Source: Dipylidium caninum
Taxonomy: Eukaryota > Platyhelminthes > Cestoda > Cyclophyllidea > Dipylidiidae
DNA length: 64,000 bases
Assembly: GCA_017562135.1 (NCBI GenBank)
Contig: QEYB01000841.1
Span: 868,001-932,000 of the forward strand
Direction: 5' to 3'
Part shown: in pieces, positions 1 through 11,422 of the stretch
How the letters are laid out: every line of letters begins with the position of its first letter
Position numbering within the stretch: position 1 is the first letter of the stretch
Program-made: the position numbers and the translations under genes
Notes under the pieces: model-generated
Database searches by the model: none
The model's input: the letters and a program-made list of their open reading frames with translations, nothing else
Told to the model about the DNA's origin: nothing

Positions 1-1252
1 TGAGGTTTTCAATTTAAAGTTTTTCCCTTCATACCTGAAGGTAAGCAACAGATGCAGCGTCGCAGATTGTCAGCCAACATTGCTGCTTTACGACGTCTCG
101 CGACGCCAACTCTTCCCTACCCTTGCCAGTAAAATATTCCTCCTGTTGTCAGCATGTCGTGAGTCTTTCGCAGAGATTGCGGAGGCAATTTAATGGCACT
201 TTGCTGATGATGGAAGTGAGCCGACTGGGCCTCACATCCCCCAAAGTAGTTTGACTCGTCCTCCTCCAAAATCACTCAGCAAGGCAACAATAATATCTCA
301 CAGAGACCGCCTTTAATTGACCACAAAAGGAGCTGGAGTCATCCCACAATTACCACCTAAATATATCCAAATTGCCAAAAACTAGAGGTTCCACGAGTTT
401 TCAAGGTGTTTGAAGCCAACGGATCCGGAAAAATACTGGTTCACTCGACTCTCTCTGTGAGTGAGTGAGTAAGTAGAAAAGTGGCGAACTATATTCCCCT
501 GTTTATATTAAAAGAGATGGTGGGGAGGGAAAAAACTGTCCCTAACTCTGAAGGAAGATGGGATCGAATAGAAGCCAGAGGAGGGGGCTTTCGCATACAG
601 TGATCGCGTAAAGCGCCAAGGTCTATTTAAACCGATAAAGTGAGTTGCAAAAGGGAGGACCGGCAGTTAGGACTGGGAAGAGGCTTTCACTCACGTCTCC
701 CATTCTGCATTCGTCTAATCCTCCTTCATCATCATCATCTCCTTTTCCATCTTCCTAACCTCCGTCTCTCCAGTACAGCGCTCTTCACCCACTCCAGAGT
801 GTGGCTCCGTCTACGGTGCAGTGATGGCTGCTGTCGGCCCTACCGCCTCGGGCCAAAGTGATACACGAGGTGATTGAAGTAAAGCGCACACTAGGTGAGT
901 TGGGGACGGGCGGGGAGTCGGCCACGCCCGCTTGCGACGGCCACAAATGTTGCAGGTTGTTGCGAGCGCCAAAAGCCCTCTAAGAGGCCAAATGGACGCG
1001 GCCTATCACAGCTGTCCTCTCCTCTCCCGGTTGACGGATGTGAAACACAACACTGCGCTTGGTCGAGTTATTCACTCTGAACGAGCACCCACGCGGTGAG
1101 GAATGCCCCCGTGTGATGTGGAACGCACATTTTACTTGGCATGTGATCAGCCGCCACTGAGAGAGACGCATTTCACATTGGCTAGATGTCGGTTTTCGAG
1201 AATTTCTTTCTAGCGGGAAGTCTGTTGGAGGCCACCACTTGGTGTTGCTGTA

Positions 1253-1308
1253 GAGGAGGAGGAGGAGGAGGAGGAGGACGAGGAGGAGGACGAGGAGGAG
1301 GAAGGAGG
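1253..1308 (+). repeat. (GAG)n trinucleotide run, left arm
   Basis: About 56 bases of nearly pure GGA/GAG repeats interrupted by two acg units. The mirror copy is the CTC run in the right arm. The all-purine strand and its codon-like period give spurious ORFs in several frames. Confidence 0.9.
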
Positions 1309-1376
1309 TTGACTGTGGAATGCGACCCAGCCATTCACAAACTCACGCGATCTTTGCTCCTGATGTGTTAACAAAA

Positions 1377-1977
1377 TCAGTGTGCAAGTAGATAAAGAAG
1401 AGTGTAGACCTCATGCCAAACTTGTGCAGCTGAAGGCGATCGAGTGAACGTGGAAGTAATTGCCGTGATTGCGGTCCGCCCGGGCAACAGTGGCCATGAA
1501 GCATTGGATATGGGAGGCAGTACTTCACGAACTAGTTGTGCGTTTGGATCGGATGCCACAGTCGATCTCACCCCTCCCCTTCGCCAAAACAACAACATGG
1601 GCTGGTAGACCTGCTGAAGGGCCGCCGGAGTTAGTCCAAGTGCGAGAAGGGGATTTGCAGAGCCCATCTCAAGCTTTCATATCATTGGCGACTCCACCTC
1701 CGAACGCCTCATGAGCGTTTCTCGAGGCCTGCTGAGCTGCATTCTGATTCGAGCTGCCGTCATGAACCACCACAGTTTTGCTTAAATTGAGGGGAGTCGC
1801 CATCTGGTTCCGGCGAAAATTAACACCAAATTGGAAACACACACTAAAAACAACAACAACAAAATTACCAAGAGATATACATTGGAAATTTATTGAAAGT
1901 AAAGTGTCGAATGCTTCGTAGTCCGCGGTCAAATTCTTCGTATGACATTTTTCAATCTTCTCACCGCCAACTTTCAA
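1377..1977 (-). repeat. Antisense repeat-family ORF remnant (left arm)
   Basis: On the minus strand this translates, with one frame change, to a stretch containing AAQQASRNAHEAFG and then RSTVASDPNAQLV. The same stretch occurs in the right arm and, diverged but in one open frame, at 62001-62276. It lies upstream of the R2-like element in the opposite orientation, so it is not that element's own coding sequence. I do not recognise the protein. Repetition across the window points to a mobile or dispersed repeat. Confidence 0.5.
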
Positions 1978-2104
1978 ATTGGATCTCCTGGTCCTGGTCT
2001 CTGGGCTTGGCCTTCCCAGCCAATGTCCAGGTCACCCCTTCTCGAGATTTGCCAGCTGACAACCCACTCCAGAGGTACCTCTTGTCACGAATTACGCAAA
2101 TGAA

Positions 2105-2323
2105 ATGGATACACCCGAGGCCTCTGCCCAGGTAAAATTCTCAAGGTCCACGAGGACAGGAGAGACGGTCTTGTGCGGTCTGCTTCCGTGCCTTTCAAAA
2201 CCTCGCTCTGGACTGACTAACCACCTCCGACGCATGCAGTGGATGAGGGTGGCTATGCTTGGCGAACTATGTCCTGCCAAGTTCCGCAGTGCTCGAGGTC
2301 TCACGCAACATATGAGTATATAA
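2105..2323 (+). pseudogene. N-terminal zinc-finger part of R2-like element
   Basis: The translation shows two Cys/His clusters: a GLTNHLRRM helix-like stretch, then CPAKFRSARGLTQHM, which is typical of the C2H2 finger in R2 and related LINEs that helps bind the insertion site. The first finger is damaged: its Cys pair is out of frame with its His pair by an indel. The right arm reads differently here (one c fewer before the AFKT-like stretch), so part of the damage may be sequence error. The segment continues downstream into the linker towards the reverse transcriptase. Confidence 0.55.
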
Positions 2324-2369
2324 TGAGGTGAAACTGGGGCGATTGAAGCGAAGCGTACCAATTGGAATA

Positions 2370-3796
2370 TCTCTGATACACACCATTTGGGACGTCTTCT
2401 TCGAAACTTGCCCTGTGATCTTCCTCCTGAATCTGTTTTGAGAATGTCAGGAAGCTTTCCCTGGCAAAACTGGGAAATTGCTGTTGTCGAAAGTGAAATT
2501 CCATCTGCAGGACCACGCGCAGTCTTCCGCCCACGTTGAGGGCCCGATCCCTCTCCTCTGCGGGGACTATGCTGTGCTTCCTGCCGTGGTCCTGAAGAGT
2601 TTGCCCTCGGGCCGCCTCCCCCATATCTCGGGGACCCGTCGGGCCCCTTTCCTGGGTGTCGTGGAACTCCAAGTCACGCTGGACCGTCTCGTTTCTTCAG
2701 AAGTGGAGGGTGCGGCGCGAGGCTTTGGAGCAGCAAGCTAATGCTTAAATGTGGACCAAAGTGGCAGCCGTCTAGCGGCGTTATGGAAATGGAGAAATTC
2801 TTTCCTCACGGGCCCGCGATTCAGCGTGTCCAGATATGTTCATCTGCAACGTCTCTGCCGCTTGTGGCGAGAGAGATGCTGCCGATACAATCGTCTCCGG
2901 TGCTTGGGAAACAGCCTACGCTTCTGGTCAGGGCTCGCCTCCAGGGGGGGAGGCCTATTTGGTCCGACGTGTTGTCTACGTGTGCAGTTCCTGATTCGAG
3001 GTCGGTTCATGCCCCCACCAGCAGACGAACTGCAATCTACTGAGGCCAATTTTGCCTACGGAGGTGCGTCTCGCACTCGCGCAGATGAGGTTCGACCCCA
3101 TCATGAGGCGTATTTTGATCTGCTGCAGCAACTTCCTACCTTCCGAAGGCCCTGCGGTGCTTCTGCGTGACGCTGGTGCCCACGACTCCTCACTCACCTG
3201 AGGAGCCTTCTGACTTGAGTGCGATCTCAAATCTCCTCGGTTGTGACTCGATGTCTCCACAAGATTATTGCAGCTCGTTGGTCCAGTGGTGTGAACCTGC
3301 GGTCGCTGCAATTTGCCTTCCAAAAGTGTGATGCAACCTTCGAGGCGACGAACCTGTTGGATGGGATCGTGAAGGAGGGAGGTCATTTTGCCTCAAGGTC
3401 CATGTCTCTCAGGAATGGACATTTCGAGGGCATTCGACAGTGTCTCCCGTGACACCATCTTCCGCGCGCGTCTTCTTTTTTGGTGCTCCAACACCATTGC
3501 TCGATCTCCTGAGGTGTGGGCACTCGGACGACGTGGCGTTCTTGGTTCTGACTCCTTGACGCCGATGCGCAAAGTCCGACAGGGGGATCCACTCTCTCCC
3601 CTCAGTGTTTATTACGGTCATCAACGAGCCTTGGCGGCTGCGGATGCTTCCATTGGGAAACCTCGTTGGTGAAGTGGTTGATGTCTCTGGCATGCCGAAT
3701 GTCTGGTCATCTTCGCGCACGTTGAACAGCTTTTTTACAAAAATTGCGTGCTGCCTCTTCGGCTGCGAGGTCAACAAAGTCGTTTACGTTGACTAG
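2370..3796 (+). pseudogene. Reverse transcriptase region of R2-like element
   Basis: Landmarks of the LINE reverse transcriptase appear across several frames: LQFAFQKCDATFEATNLLDG (about 3308-3367), the motif A stretch MDISRAFDSVS (from about 3415), the motif B stretch RQGDPLSPL (about 3575-3603), and a YVD at about 3785-3793 where YADD or YVDD is expected. The YVD is followed directly by a tag stop, so motif C is incomplete as read. Motif D-like FLGVGASRSGS follows at about 3880. The frame changes between these landmarks. The junction of the palindrome arm (3454) falls inside this region, just after motif A. Confidence 0.65.
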
Positions 3797-4399
3797 TAGA
3801 GGCAAGATAGCAGCTGTTTAGTGACTTCAGAGATGGGGCAGTCCTTTCGCGCGTTGCGTCCTGAAGACACCGTCGATTTCCTTGGAGTGGGCGCCTCTCG
3901 AAGTGGCTCATGAAGCGGAACCTGACTAAAAGCTCTTCTGAAACCGCAGCAGAGGACGGTCCCGCTAAAGTCCTCTCCAAGTGCTTGCAGTGGTTCATAG
4001 GAAGACTCTCAGTGTCGGTGAGAAGGTGGTTGAGGTTGCCCAGAGATACGTCGACGGCCTTCATTCATGCAACCTCGGGGATGGCGGTTCGGATTCCGCC
4101 GCTCTCCTCGACGACTCCCGTCCATAAGGGAAGAGAGGGACAGGCTCCATTGATCTGCCAATCCGATCCTCCAAGTTTTGCTCGCTCTTCCGGCCTCGCT
4201 TCGGGATGCAAGCTGCACTGGTACATGGGGACGTTGGTGACTCTCTCGCCGATTCTCGGGAGGCTTGGAATGATCTCCTTTGTGGGTCTAAGCATGGTTC
4301 CTATCTGAGTGGTATCCAGACCAATCGACATTCGTTCCGCTGGCTGGACCACCGGAGAAGACCTTCCCACGACATGTATAGAGGCGTCAGTTACTGCTA

Positions 4400-4795
4400 A
4401 AATCCTGGCACCTCCAGACTCCTGCTGAGCTTCTTAAGTGTCGCAGGCATGTGGTGTGCCTCATTCGCTCACACATGTAGTCCAGGGCTGTGCTCTGACG
4501 CATGTGTCTGGTGCCAGAGGCACAATCACGCTGCAGCCTTACTGCAAACTCGCCATCAATGGGCGGGGCGCGTGTCCTCTGGATGGTTCCTTCTGTAAAC
4601 CGGACCTCGTGTTATCGGAGTGCGACTCGGCCTTTGTGATGGACGTGGCCATTACGTCTGCACAACGGATGGCCACAGTCCGAAACGAAAAGGTGGAGAA
4701 ATACGGTGAGGAGCCGGTGGCTGCCTGCGTTTTGCGGCACCTGCAGAGCCTTGGCCACGGAGTCTCGAGGTGGAGCAAGCGCCTATTGTTATAAG
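4400..4795 (+). pseudogene. CCHC and restriction-like endonuclease region of R2-like element
   Basis: The longest open stretch in the element is here. After a Cys/His cluster (C..., SLTHVVQGCALTH) it carries KPDLV followed 12 residues later by VMDVAI, the PD-(X)n-D arrangement of the restriction-like endonuclease that R2-clade elements use to nick their target. The open frame ends at 4794, and coding-like sequence continues briefly in other frames. In an intact element this would be the C-terminus of a single polyprotein with the reverse transcriptase. Confidence 0.6.
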
Positions 4796-5090
4796 CACGC
4801 AAGGATTTTGGCTTGATCCCTCGTCTGACTTTCTCCACAACTCGACGTTTCTGATTTCACAATGGCGGAACCTATCTCCCCTGACTCTGACTGCAGTCTT
4901 CGATGTTGTGACGTCTACATGCACGGTGCTTGGAAGACTCGGGCGCTGGAGAGACCGGCCCATCTCTTGATGCTCCTGTTCTGCGGACCAAGCATCTCTT
5001 GGGAATAGCGTCTGTACTGTACTGTAATGTATTGCTACATTAAGTTCTGTACTGATGCTACGCAAAAATAAACGTGCCTAGCCAAATGCC

Positions 5091-5405
5091 TCGTCATTTA
5101 ATTAGTGACGCCGCTAGTGGCGACCGCCGGTGTATACCCCGGCCATTGTGCTGAGCCTGAGGTCTCTGCCTCAGTAATCCTCGACTGACGAAGAGGCAAG
5201 TCAGCCGCATTCCGCCTCATCTGCTCGTGTCTTTGCCATGCGTCCGCACCACCTGCCCGCAGTGCAGCTCCGAGGGAGAGAGCGAGGGTGGGCGGATGGG
5301 GGGGGCCTGGGAGGAGGAAGTTGAGGATCCAGCAAATCTGCGTTGCTTCAGTGCTTGACGAAGCTCTTGACATTGAGTGTCACAAACAGGCGTGCTGTGC
5401 GTCAA
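5091..5405. other. Loop sequence between element 3' end and right arm
   Basis: This GC-rich stretch follows the probable polyadenylation signal of the R2-like element and precedes the right arm. On the minus strand it is open and proline/serine-rich, and that frame runs on into the arm. I recognise no domain. It could be element 3' untranslated sequence, genomic flank, or the 5' end of another element copy. Confidence 0.4.
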
Positions 5406-6720
5406 TGTCACGGGAGACACTGTCGAATGCCTCGATTCCTGGAGACATGGACTTGAGGCAAATGACCTCCCTCCTTCACGATCCCATCCAAAGGTTCGTC
5501 GCCTCGAAGGTTGCATCACACTTTTGGAAGGCAAATTGCAGCGACCGCAGGTTCACACCACTGGACCAACGAGCTGCAATAATCTTGTGGAGACATCGAG
5601 TCACAACCGAGGAGATTGAGATCGCACTCAAGTCAGAAGGCTCCTCAGTGAGTGAGAGTCGTGGGCACCAGCGTCACGCGAGAGCACCGCAGGGCCTTCG
5701 GAAGGTAGGAAGTTGCTGCAGCAGATCAAATACGCCTCATGATGGGGTCCGAACCCTCATCTGCGCGAGTGCGAGACGCACCTCCGTAGGCAAAATTGGC
5801 TCAGTAGATTGCAGTTCGTCTGCTGGTGGGGCATGACGACCTCGAATCAGGAACTGCACACGTAGACAACACGTCGGACCAATAGGCCTCCCCCCCTGGA
5901 GGCGAGCCCTGACCAGAAGCGTAGGCTGTTTCCAAGCACCGGAGACGATTGTATCGGCAGCATCTCTCCGAAGCGGCAGAGACGTTGCAGATGAACATAC
6001 TGGACACGCTGAATCGCGGGCCGTGAGGAAGAATTTCTCCATTTCCATAACGCCGCCTAGACGGCTGCCACTTTGGTCCACATTAAGCATTAGCTTGCTG
6101 CTCCAAAGCCTCGCGCGCACCCCTCCACTTCTGAAGAAACGAGACGGTCCAGCGTGACTTGGAGTTCCACGACACCCAGGAAGGGGCCCGACGGGTCCCG
6201 AAGATGGGGGAGGCGGCCCGAGGCAACTCTTCAGACCACGGAGGAAGCACAGCATAGTCCCCGAGAGGAGAGGTCGGGCCCTCAACGTGGGCGGAAGACT
6301 GCGCGTGGTCCTGCAGATGGAATTTCACTTTCGACAACAGCAATTTCCCAGTTTTGCCAGGGAAAGCTTCCTTGACATTCTCAACAACAGATTCAGGAGG
6401 AAGATCACAGGGCAAGTTTCGAAGAAGACGTCCCAAATGGTGTGTATCAGAGATATTCCAATTGGTACGCTTCGCCTTCAATCGCCCCAGTTTCACCTCA
6501 TTATACTCATATGTTGCGTGAGACCTCGAGCACTGCGGAACTTGGCAGGACATAGTTCGCAAGCATAGCCACCCTCATCCACTGCATGCGTCGGAGGTGG
6601 TTAGTCAGTCCAGAGCGAGGTTTTGAAAGCACGGAAGCAGACCGCACAAGACCGTCTCTCCTGTCCTCGTGGACCTTGAGAATTTACCTGGGCAGAGGCC
6701 TCGGGTGTATCCATTTCATT
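5406..6720 (-). pseudogene. Inverted duplicate of the 5' half of the R2-like element
   Basis: This minus-strand copy covers the zinc fingers and the reverse transcriptase up to motif A, then stops at the palindrome breakpoint. The rest of the reverse transcriptase and the endonuclease are absent from this copy. In motif A it lacks 8 bases that are present in the left arm. It is fused to sequence lying downstream of the 3' end of the full-length copy. Confidence 0.6.
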
Positions 6721-6989
6721 TGCGTAATTCGTGACAAGAGGTACCTCTGGAGTGGGTTGTCAGCTGGCAATCTCGAGAGGGGTGACCTGGACATTGGCTG
6801 GGAAGGCCAAGCCCAGAGACCAGGAGATCCAATTGAAGTGGCGGTGAGAAGATTGAAAAATGTCATACGAAGAATTTGACCGCGGACTACGAAGCATTCG
6901 ACACTTTACTTTCAATAAATTTCAATGTATATCTCTTGGTAATTTTTGTTGTTGTTGTTTTAGTGTGTGTTTCAATTTGGTGTTAATTT

Positions 6990-7440
6990 TCGCCGGAACC
7001 AGATGGCGACTCCCCTCAATTTAAGCAAACTGTGGTGGTTCATGACGCAGCTCGAATCAAGAATGCAGCTCAGCAGGCCTCGAGAAACGCTCATGAGGCG
7101 TTCGGAGTGGAGTCGCCAATGATATGAAAGCTTGAGATGGGCTCTGCAAATCCCATCTCGCACTTGGACTAACTCCGGCGGCCCTCAGGCAGGTCTACCA
7201 GCCCATGTTGTTGTTGGCGAAGGGGGAGGGGTGAGATCGACTGTGGCATCCGATCCAAACGCACAACTAGTCGTGAAGTACTGCCTCCCCATATCCAATG
7301 CTCATGCCACTGTTCCCGACCGCAATCACGGCAATTACTTCCACGTTCACTCGATCGCCTTCAGCTGCACAAGTTGGCATGAGTCTAAACTCTTCTTTAT
7401 CTACTGCACACTGATTTTGTTAACACATCAGGAGCAAGAT
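6990..7440 (+). repeat. Repeat-family ORF remnant (right arm)
   Basis: This is the mirror copy of the left-arm antisense ORF remnant. An open frame from 7132 to 7581 includes PAHVVVGEGGGVRSTVASD and continues into the CTC run, where it becomes a meaningless proline stretch. Nucleotide similarity to the module at 12930-13190 is visible, for example the shared cctcgagaaac and the later stretch with gatcc followed by cacaacta and cgtgaa. Confidence 0.5.
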
Positions 7441-7483
7441 CGCGTGAGTTTTGTGAATGGCTGGGTCGCATTCCACAGTCAAC

Positions 7484-7539
7484 CTCCTCCTCCTCCTCGT
7501 CCTCCTCCTCGTCCTCCTCCTCCTCCTCCTCCTCCTCTA
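7484..7539 (-). repeat. (CTC)n trinucleotide run, right arm
   Basis: Reverse-complement counterpart of the GAG run in the left arm, with the same interruptions in mirrored order. Confidence 0.9.
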
Positions 7540-10500
7540 CAGCAACACCAAGTGGTGGCCTTCCAACAGACTTCCCGCTAGAAAGAAATTCTCGAAACCG
7601 ACATCTAGCCAATGTCGAAATGCGTCTCTCTCAGTGGCGGCTGATCACATGCCAAGTAAAATGTGCGTTCCACATCACACGGGGCATTCCTCACCGCGTG
7701 GGTGCTCGTTCAGAGTGAATAACTCGACCAAGCGCAGTGTTGTGTTCACATCCGTCAACCGGGGAGGAGAGGACAGCTGTGATAGGCCGCGTCCATTTGG
7801 CCTCTAGAGGCTTTTGGCGCTCGCAACAACCTGCAACATTTGTGGCCTCGCAAGCGGGCGTGGCCGACTCCCCCGCCCGTCCCCAACTCACCTAGTGTGC
7901 GCTTTACTTCAATCACCTCGTGTATCACTTTGGCCCGAGGCGGTAGGGCCGACAGCAGCCATCACTGCACCGTAGACGGAGCCACACTCTGGAGTGGGTG
8001 AAGAGCGCTGTACTGGAGAGACGGAGGTTAGAAGATGGAAAAGGAGATGATGATGATGAAGGAGGATTAGACGAATGCAGAATGGGAGACGTGAGTGAAG
8101 CTCTTCCAGTCCTAACTGCCGGTCCCTCCCTTTGCAACTCACTTTATCGGTTAAATAGACCTTGGCGCTTTACGCGATCACTGTATGCGAAAGCCCCTCC
8201 TCTGGCTTCTATTCGATCCCATCTTCCTCAGAGTTAGGGACAGTTTTTTCCCTCCCCACCATCTCTTTTAATATAAACAGGGGAATATAGTTCGCCCTTT
8301 TCTACTTACTCACTCACTCACGAGAGAGTCGAGTGAACCAGTATTTTTCCGGATCCGTTGGCTTCAAAACACCTTGAAACTCGTGGAACCTCTAGTTTTT
8401 GGCAATTTGGATAATTTAGGTGTAATTGGTGGATGACTCCAGCTCCTTTGTGGTCAATTAAAGGCGGTCTCTGTGAGATATTATTGTTGCCTTGCTGAGT
8501 GATTTGGAGGACGAGTCAAAACTACTTTGGGGGATGTGAGGCCAGTCGCTCACTTCCATCATCAGCAAAGTGCCATTAAATTGCCTCCGCATCTCTGCGA
8601 AAGACTCACGGACATGCTGACAACAGAGGAATATTTTACTGGCAAGGGTAGGGAAGAGTTGGCGTCGCGAGACGTCGTAAAGCAGCAATGTTGGCTGACA
8701 ATCTGCGACGCTGCATCTGTTGCTCCTTCAGGTATGAAGGGAAAACTTTAAATTGAAAACTCATCTGTGCGGCTCCTGTCCACATGAATTTGGCGGTGGT
8801 GTAAAGGATTGTGCGTGTTCAGCCACGTGTCTACAAGTTCTGCAGACTTCATTCGAGGCGGGGAGAAAGGCGCCAAAATCAGTGACGGAAGGTCACTCCC
8901 TCATGTGTTGTCACGCAGTCCACCGCCCATTGTTGACAAATCAAGAGGGGGAGGAGGAAAGCCCTCCAGTCGGTGTGGACGTGGGTCTGTGAGGCCGGTG
9001 AAGTGACCAGAATGTCGGGAATGATTAGGATAATCGGAGAACGGCGCGATGGACCCCCGATTGCCATTAATAGGCTTCTTCGCGGGTTGCAAACAGTCCT
9101 GTGGAAGCCAACGACTTGGGGACGAAATCCTCAGCAGAGTGTGGGCCACATACCGACACCCTTTGTCCTCCTCCGGTCTCATTCTGTGCCTTTGCTTTTC
9201 CTCCCTCTTCTAGACATGGCGACTGAACATGGAGTAACACGAAGTGGTCACATGGTGAGAGGGTTCTTCTCTGCGACAACACAGGAGAGAAAGACGGAAG
9301 TGGGGAGATGTTACAGTTTTGGCTGAAGCTGGTCACCGGATGACCCTCCAGCAAGTTGTGATGTGATCTGTCGGCCGAAGGAGGAAAAGGGGCAGTCCGA
9401 CCAACTCGGGCAGGCGCAAAGTGGTCCAATACGCCGGTGCAACTCCCTTCTCCCTCCTCCTCCACCTCCACCGCCTCCACGAATGCCCGATCAGCCTCTT
9501 GCACTCGAGCTGCGAAGCTACGTCGGTTTTCCTTTGTGACCAAATCTTAACTCAGTTTAGTTAGTCGGGGCAGGGCGTCCGCTTGAAACGGTCTCTTCCC
9601 TTGTTGGAAACAGGAATGTCGACAGCCATGCACGCGGTATTGTGAAGATAATGCTGTTTCGTGCCAAAACGCTCTGATCGGTGGCGTACGCTTGTTTTTC
9701 CTCTGTTTGAAAATTTACCACTTCAAATGTGGAGGAAGACCAAAGAAAGTGGAAAGCCACGCATGCATTTTGCGATTTATAAGAAGGCTTGTCGGACGAT
9801 GGTGAGGATCATGTCGTCAGCGTCTACGTCGGATTCCGAATGAATTCCAACCAAATGTGAAGCTCCAAAGAGTAATAAAAGTGTCAAAAACGGACTTGAA
9901 TGCTTCCCCGGCCACAACATGGCCGTAGGTGGCGGGCAGTAGCGCAGTTTGGCCGCGGTTTTGATGTGCCCGACAAAAAGTTAATGGAATGGATGGATGG
10001 AGACGGTATTAGAACACTTGTAGAGCGTTTCCCCACTTCATTTTAATCGAAGTGGTCTCAATTTGTTGGTTTGCACATCGCCTGTGTGTATTGCTCGAGT
10101 TTCATCATCCGTTGATTTAACACACACATAAACCGGTTTCGCTACTCGCTAGTCGACAGTAGTATGTGCATTTGATTAAAACGATGCCGGACGGGGAACG
10201 ATTTACTACACTTCATCCTCGCAATGTTCGCAGAGGACTTCGGCCAGTTTCTGTCTCATGTCTTCCCCCTTCGCCATTCTGGTGCGTTTAGTCGAGCAAC
10301 CGTGTAAAACGCCATGTTTTGGCTCTCAGCCGGGCAGCATGTTTGTGAGGTGTTGCCTTTTGCCTGTGTCAGGTTCTCAAACAACTCGCTTCTTTCGACG
10401 ACACCTTCTTCTTCTTCTTTTTCTTCTTCCTTTTCTGCCACCAAGCACCACCAACTTAATTGCTTTACCTTTCATCCAACAATATGAACAACGTTCGTTA

Positions 10501-11414
10501 ATTCGTCAATTAATTTAAATGGCCAGATCGCGGGCGCGTGTGTTGCTGGGACGGAGGTGACTCCCATTATTAAAATAACCCAAAAACAGACACGAAAAGG
10601 CGTTTTAAGAACGAGCGGAGAGGGTGCGGATACGCAGGATCGCGGAAGAAGGCACGAAGACAACATTATCCCACTACAACCGCACTTTCCAGTGGTTGAT
10701 CAAATTCGCCTCCTTTTGTGGCACTTTAATCATGAAATTCGCTTTGGCAGCGGTCAGGGCCGAAGGGAAATCCGCACACACACCCGGATCTGAACTGACA
10801 CCAAAATGACTGCAGGCGGGTAGCCAAGCCGGCAAGTGGGTTGATCCTCTGTGTTTACACACATGATTTAAGTGTGCCCCAACAAGACGTTCGCGGTGTG
10901 TGGGGCTGGTTTGGGCGCATGGATGGGTGAAATGTCACAGTCGAGCCGGTGGGCGCCTTGCAGCCGCTTGTCTTGTCCACGACACCACATAATAGGGCAG
11001 TGTTGATCTTGCAGATGTTGTCGCCTTTCGGGGTGGAAGGTCGTACAAGCTGGTATAGGTGAGAGCTTTGTGGAAAACTCCCTCCCCTGTCGAATCACCT
11101 TAAGAGTTTATCCCGTTCGGTGTCCTTGCGAAAATGCTGCGATGGATCGCTAATACAGTGTCTTCGCCATTGGGTGACGAGTGATCTCTCACCGACTCTT
11201 TGTCAGACGTCGAAGTGGGGACAATGTCGACCATTCGGTCGAGCGTATCGCGCGGCCATTTGATGCACGTGGGCCAAATAGAAGAGGCAGAAGAAAAACC
11301 AGAATCTCCACGTAGGCCTTACTTGCGGAGGCGGCGTCGGTGGCGGTGAAAGCTGTGCGCGAGGTGTCCTCAACACCTCCCATCGAACAGTCGTTGTCTA
11401 CGTCTGCAGTGGTC

Positions 11415-11422
11415 TATAAATA
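11415..11422 (+). promoter_or_regulatory. Possible TATA box
   Basis: The sequence ctataaatag matches a strong TATA box, but no gene could be identified downstream, so this may be chance or belong to a repeat. Confidence 0.15.

Larger units (their letters stand above)
1..3454 (+). repeat. Left arm of giant inverted repeat
   Basis: Reverse-complementing 5406-8757 reproduces this segment almost base for base, from the window edge to position 3454, where the two stop matching abruptly just after a shared tgaca. The match reaches position 1, so the arm continues outside the window. In the stretches compared by eye (1-480, 1300-1700 and 3360-3454) nearly all differences are gains or losses of one to three bases, often in homopolymers, with very few substitutions. 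One exception is an 8-base difference inside the reverse transcriptase motif A. The arm holds simple GAG repeats, an antisense repeat ORF, and the 5' half of an R2-like retroelement. Confidence 0.95.
2090..5090 (+). mobile_element. R2-like non-LTR retrotransposon, frame-disrupted
   Basis: In order this segment encodes C2H2 zinc-finger-like sequence, a reverse transcriptase, and a C-terminal CCHC-like plus restriction-like endonuclease region. That is the single-ORF arrangement of R2-type LINEs. Translation has to hop between frames many times, so no intact ORF exists here. An AATAAA lies at 5067-5072, and a short CTGTA-rich run at about 5009-5035 sits in the probable 3' untranslated region. 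R2 elements proper insert in 28S rDNA; no rDNA is visible here, so this is a related clade or a dispersed copy. The 5' limit is a guess based on the first zinc-finger sequence. Confidence 0.7.
5406..8757 (-). repeat. Right arm of giant inverted repeat
   Basis: This is the reverse complement of 1-3454. It begins at the break inside the reverse transcriptase coding region and ends where the left arm meets the window edge, so its true outer boundary is unknown. The order of contents is mirrored: 5' half of the retroelement on the minus strand, then the repeat ORF now on the plus strand (about 7000-7400), then the CTC run, then unassigned sequence. Reading frames are broken at different places from those in the left arm, as expected if indel errors fell independently in the two copies. 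Confidence 0.95.

Noticed and set aside
7132..7581. 149-codon plus-strand ORF
   Set aside because: Its right part is the CTC run read as proline, and its left part is a repeat copy, so it is not a separate gene.
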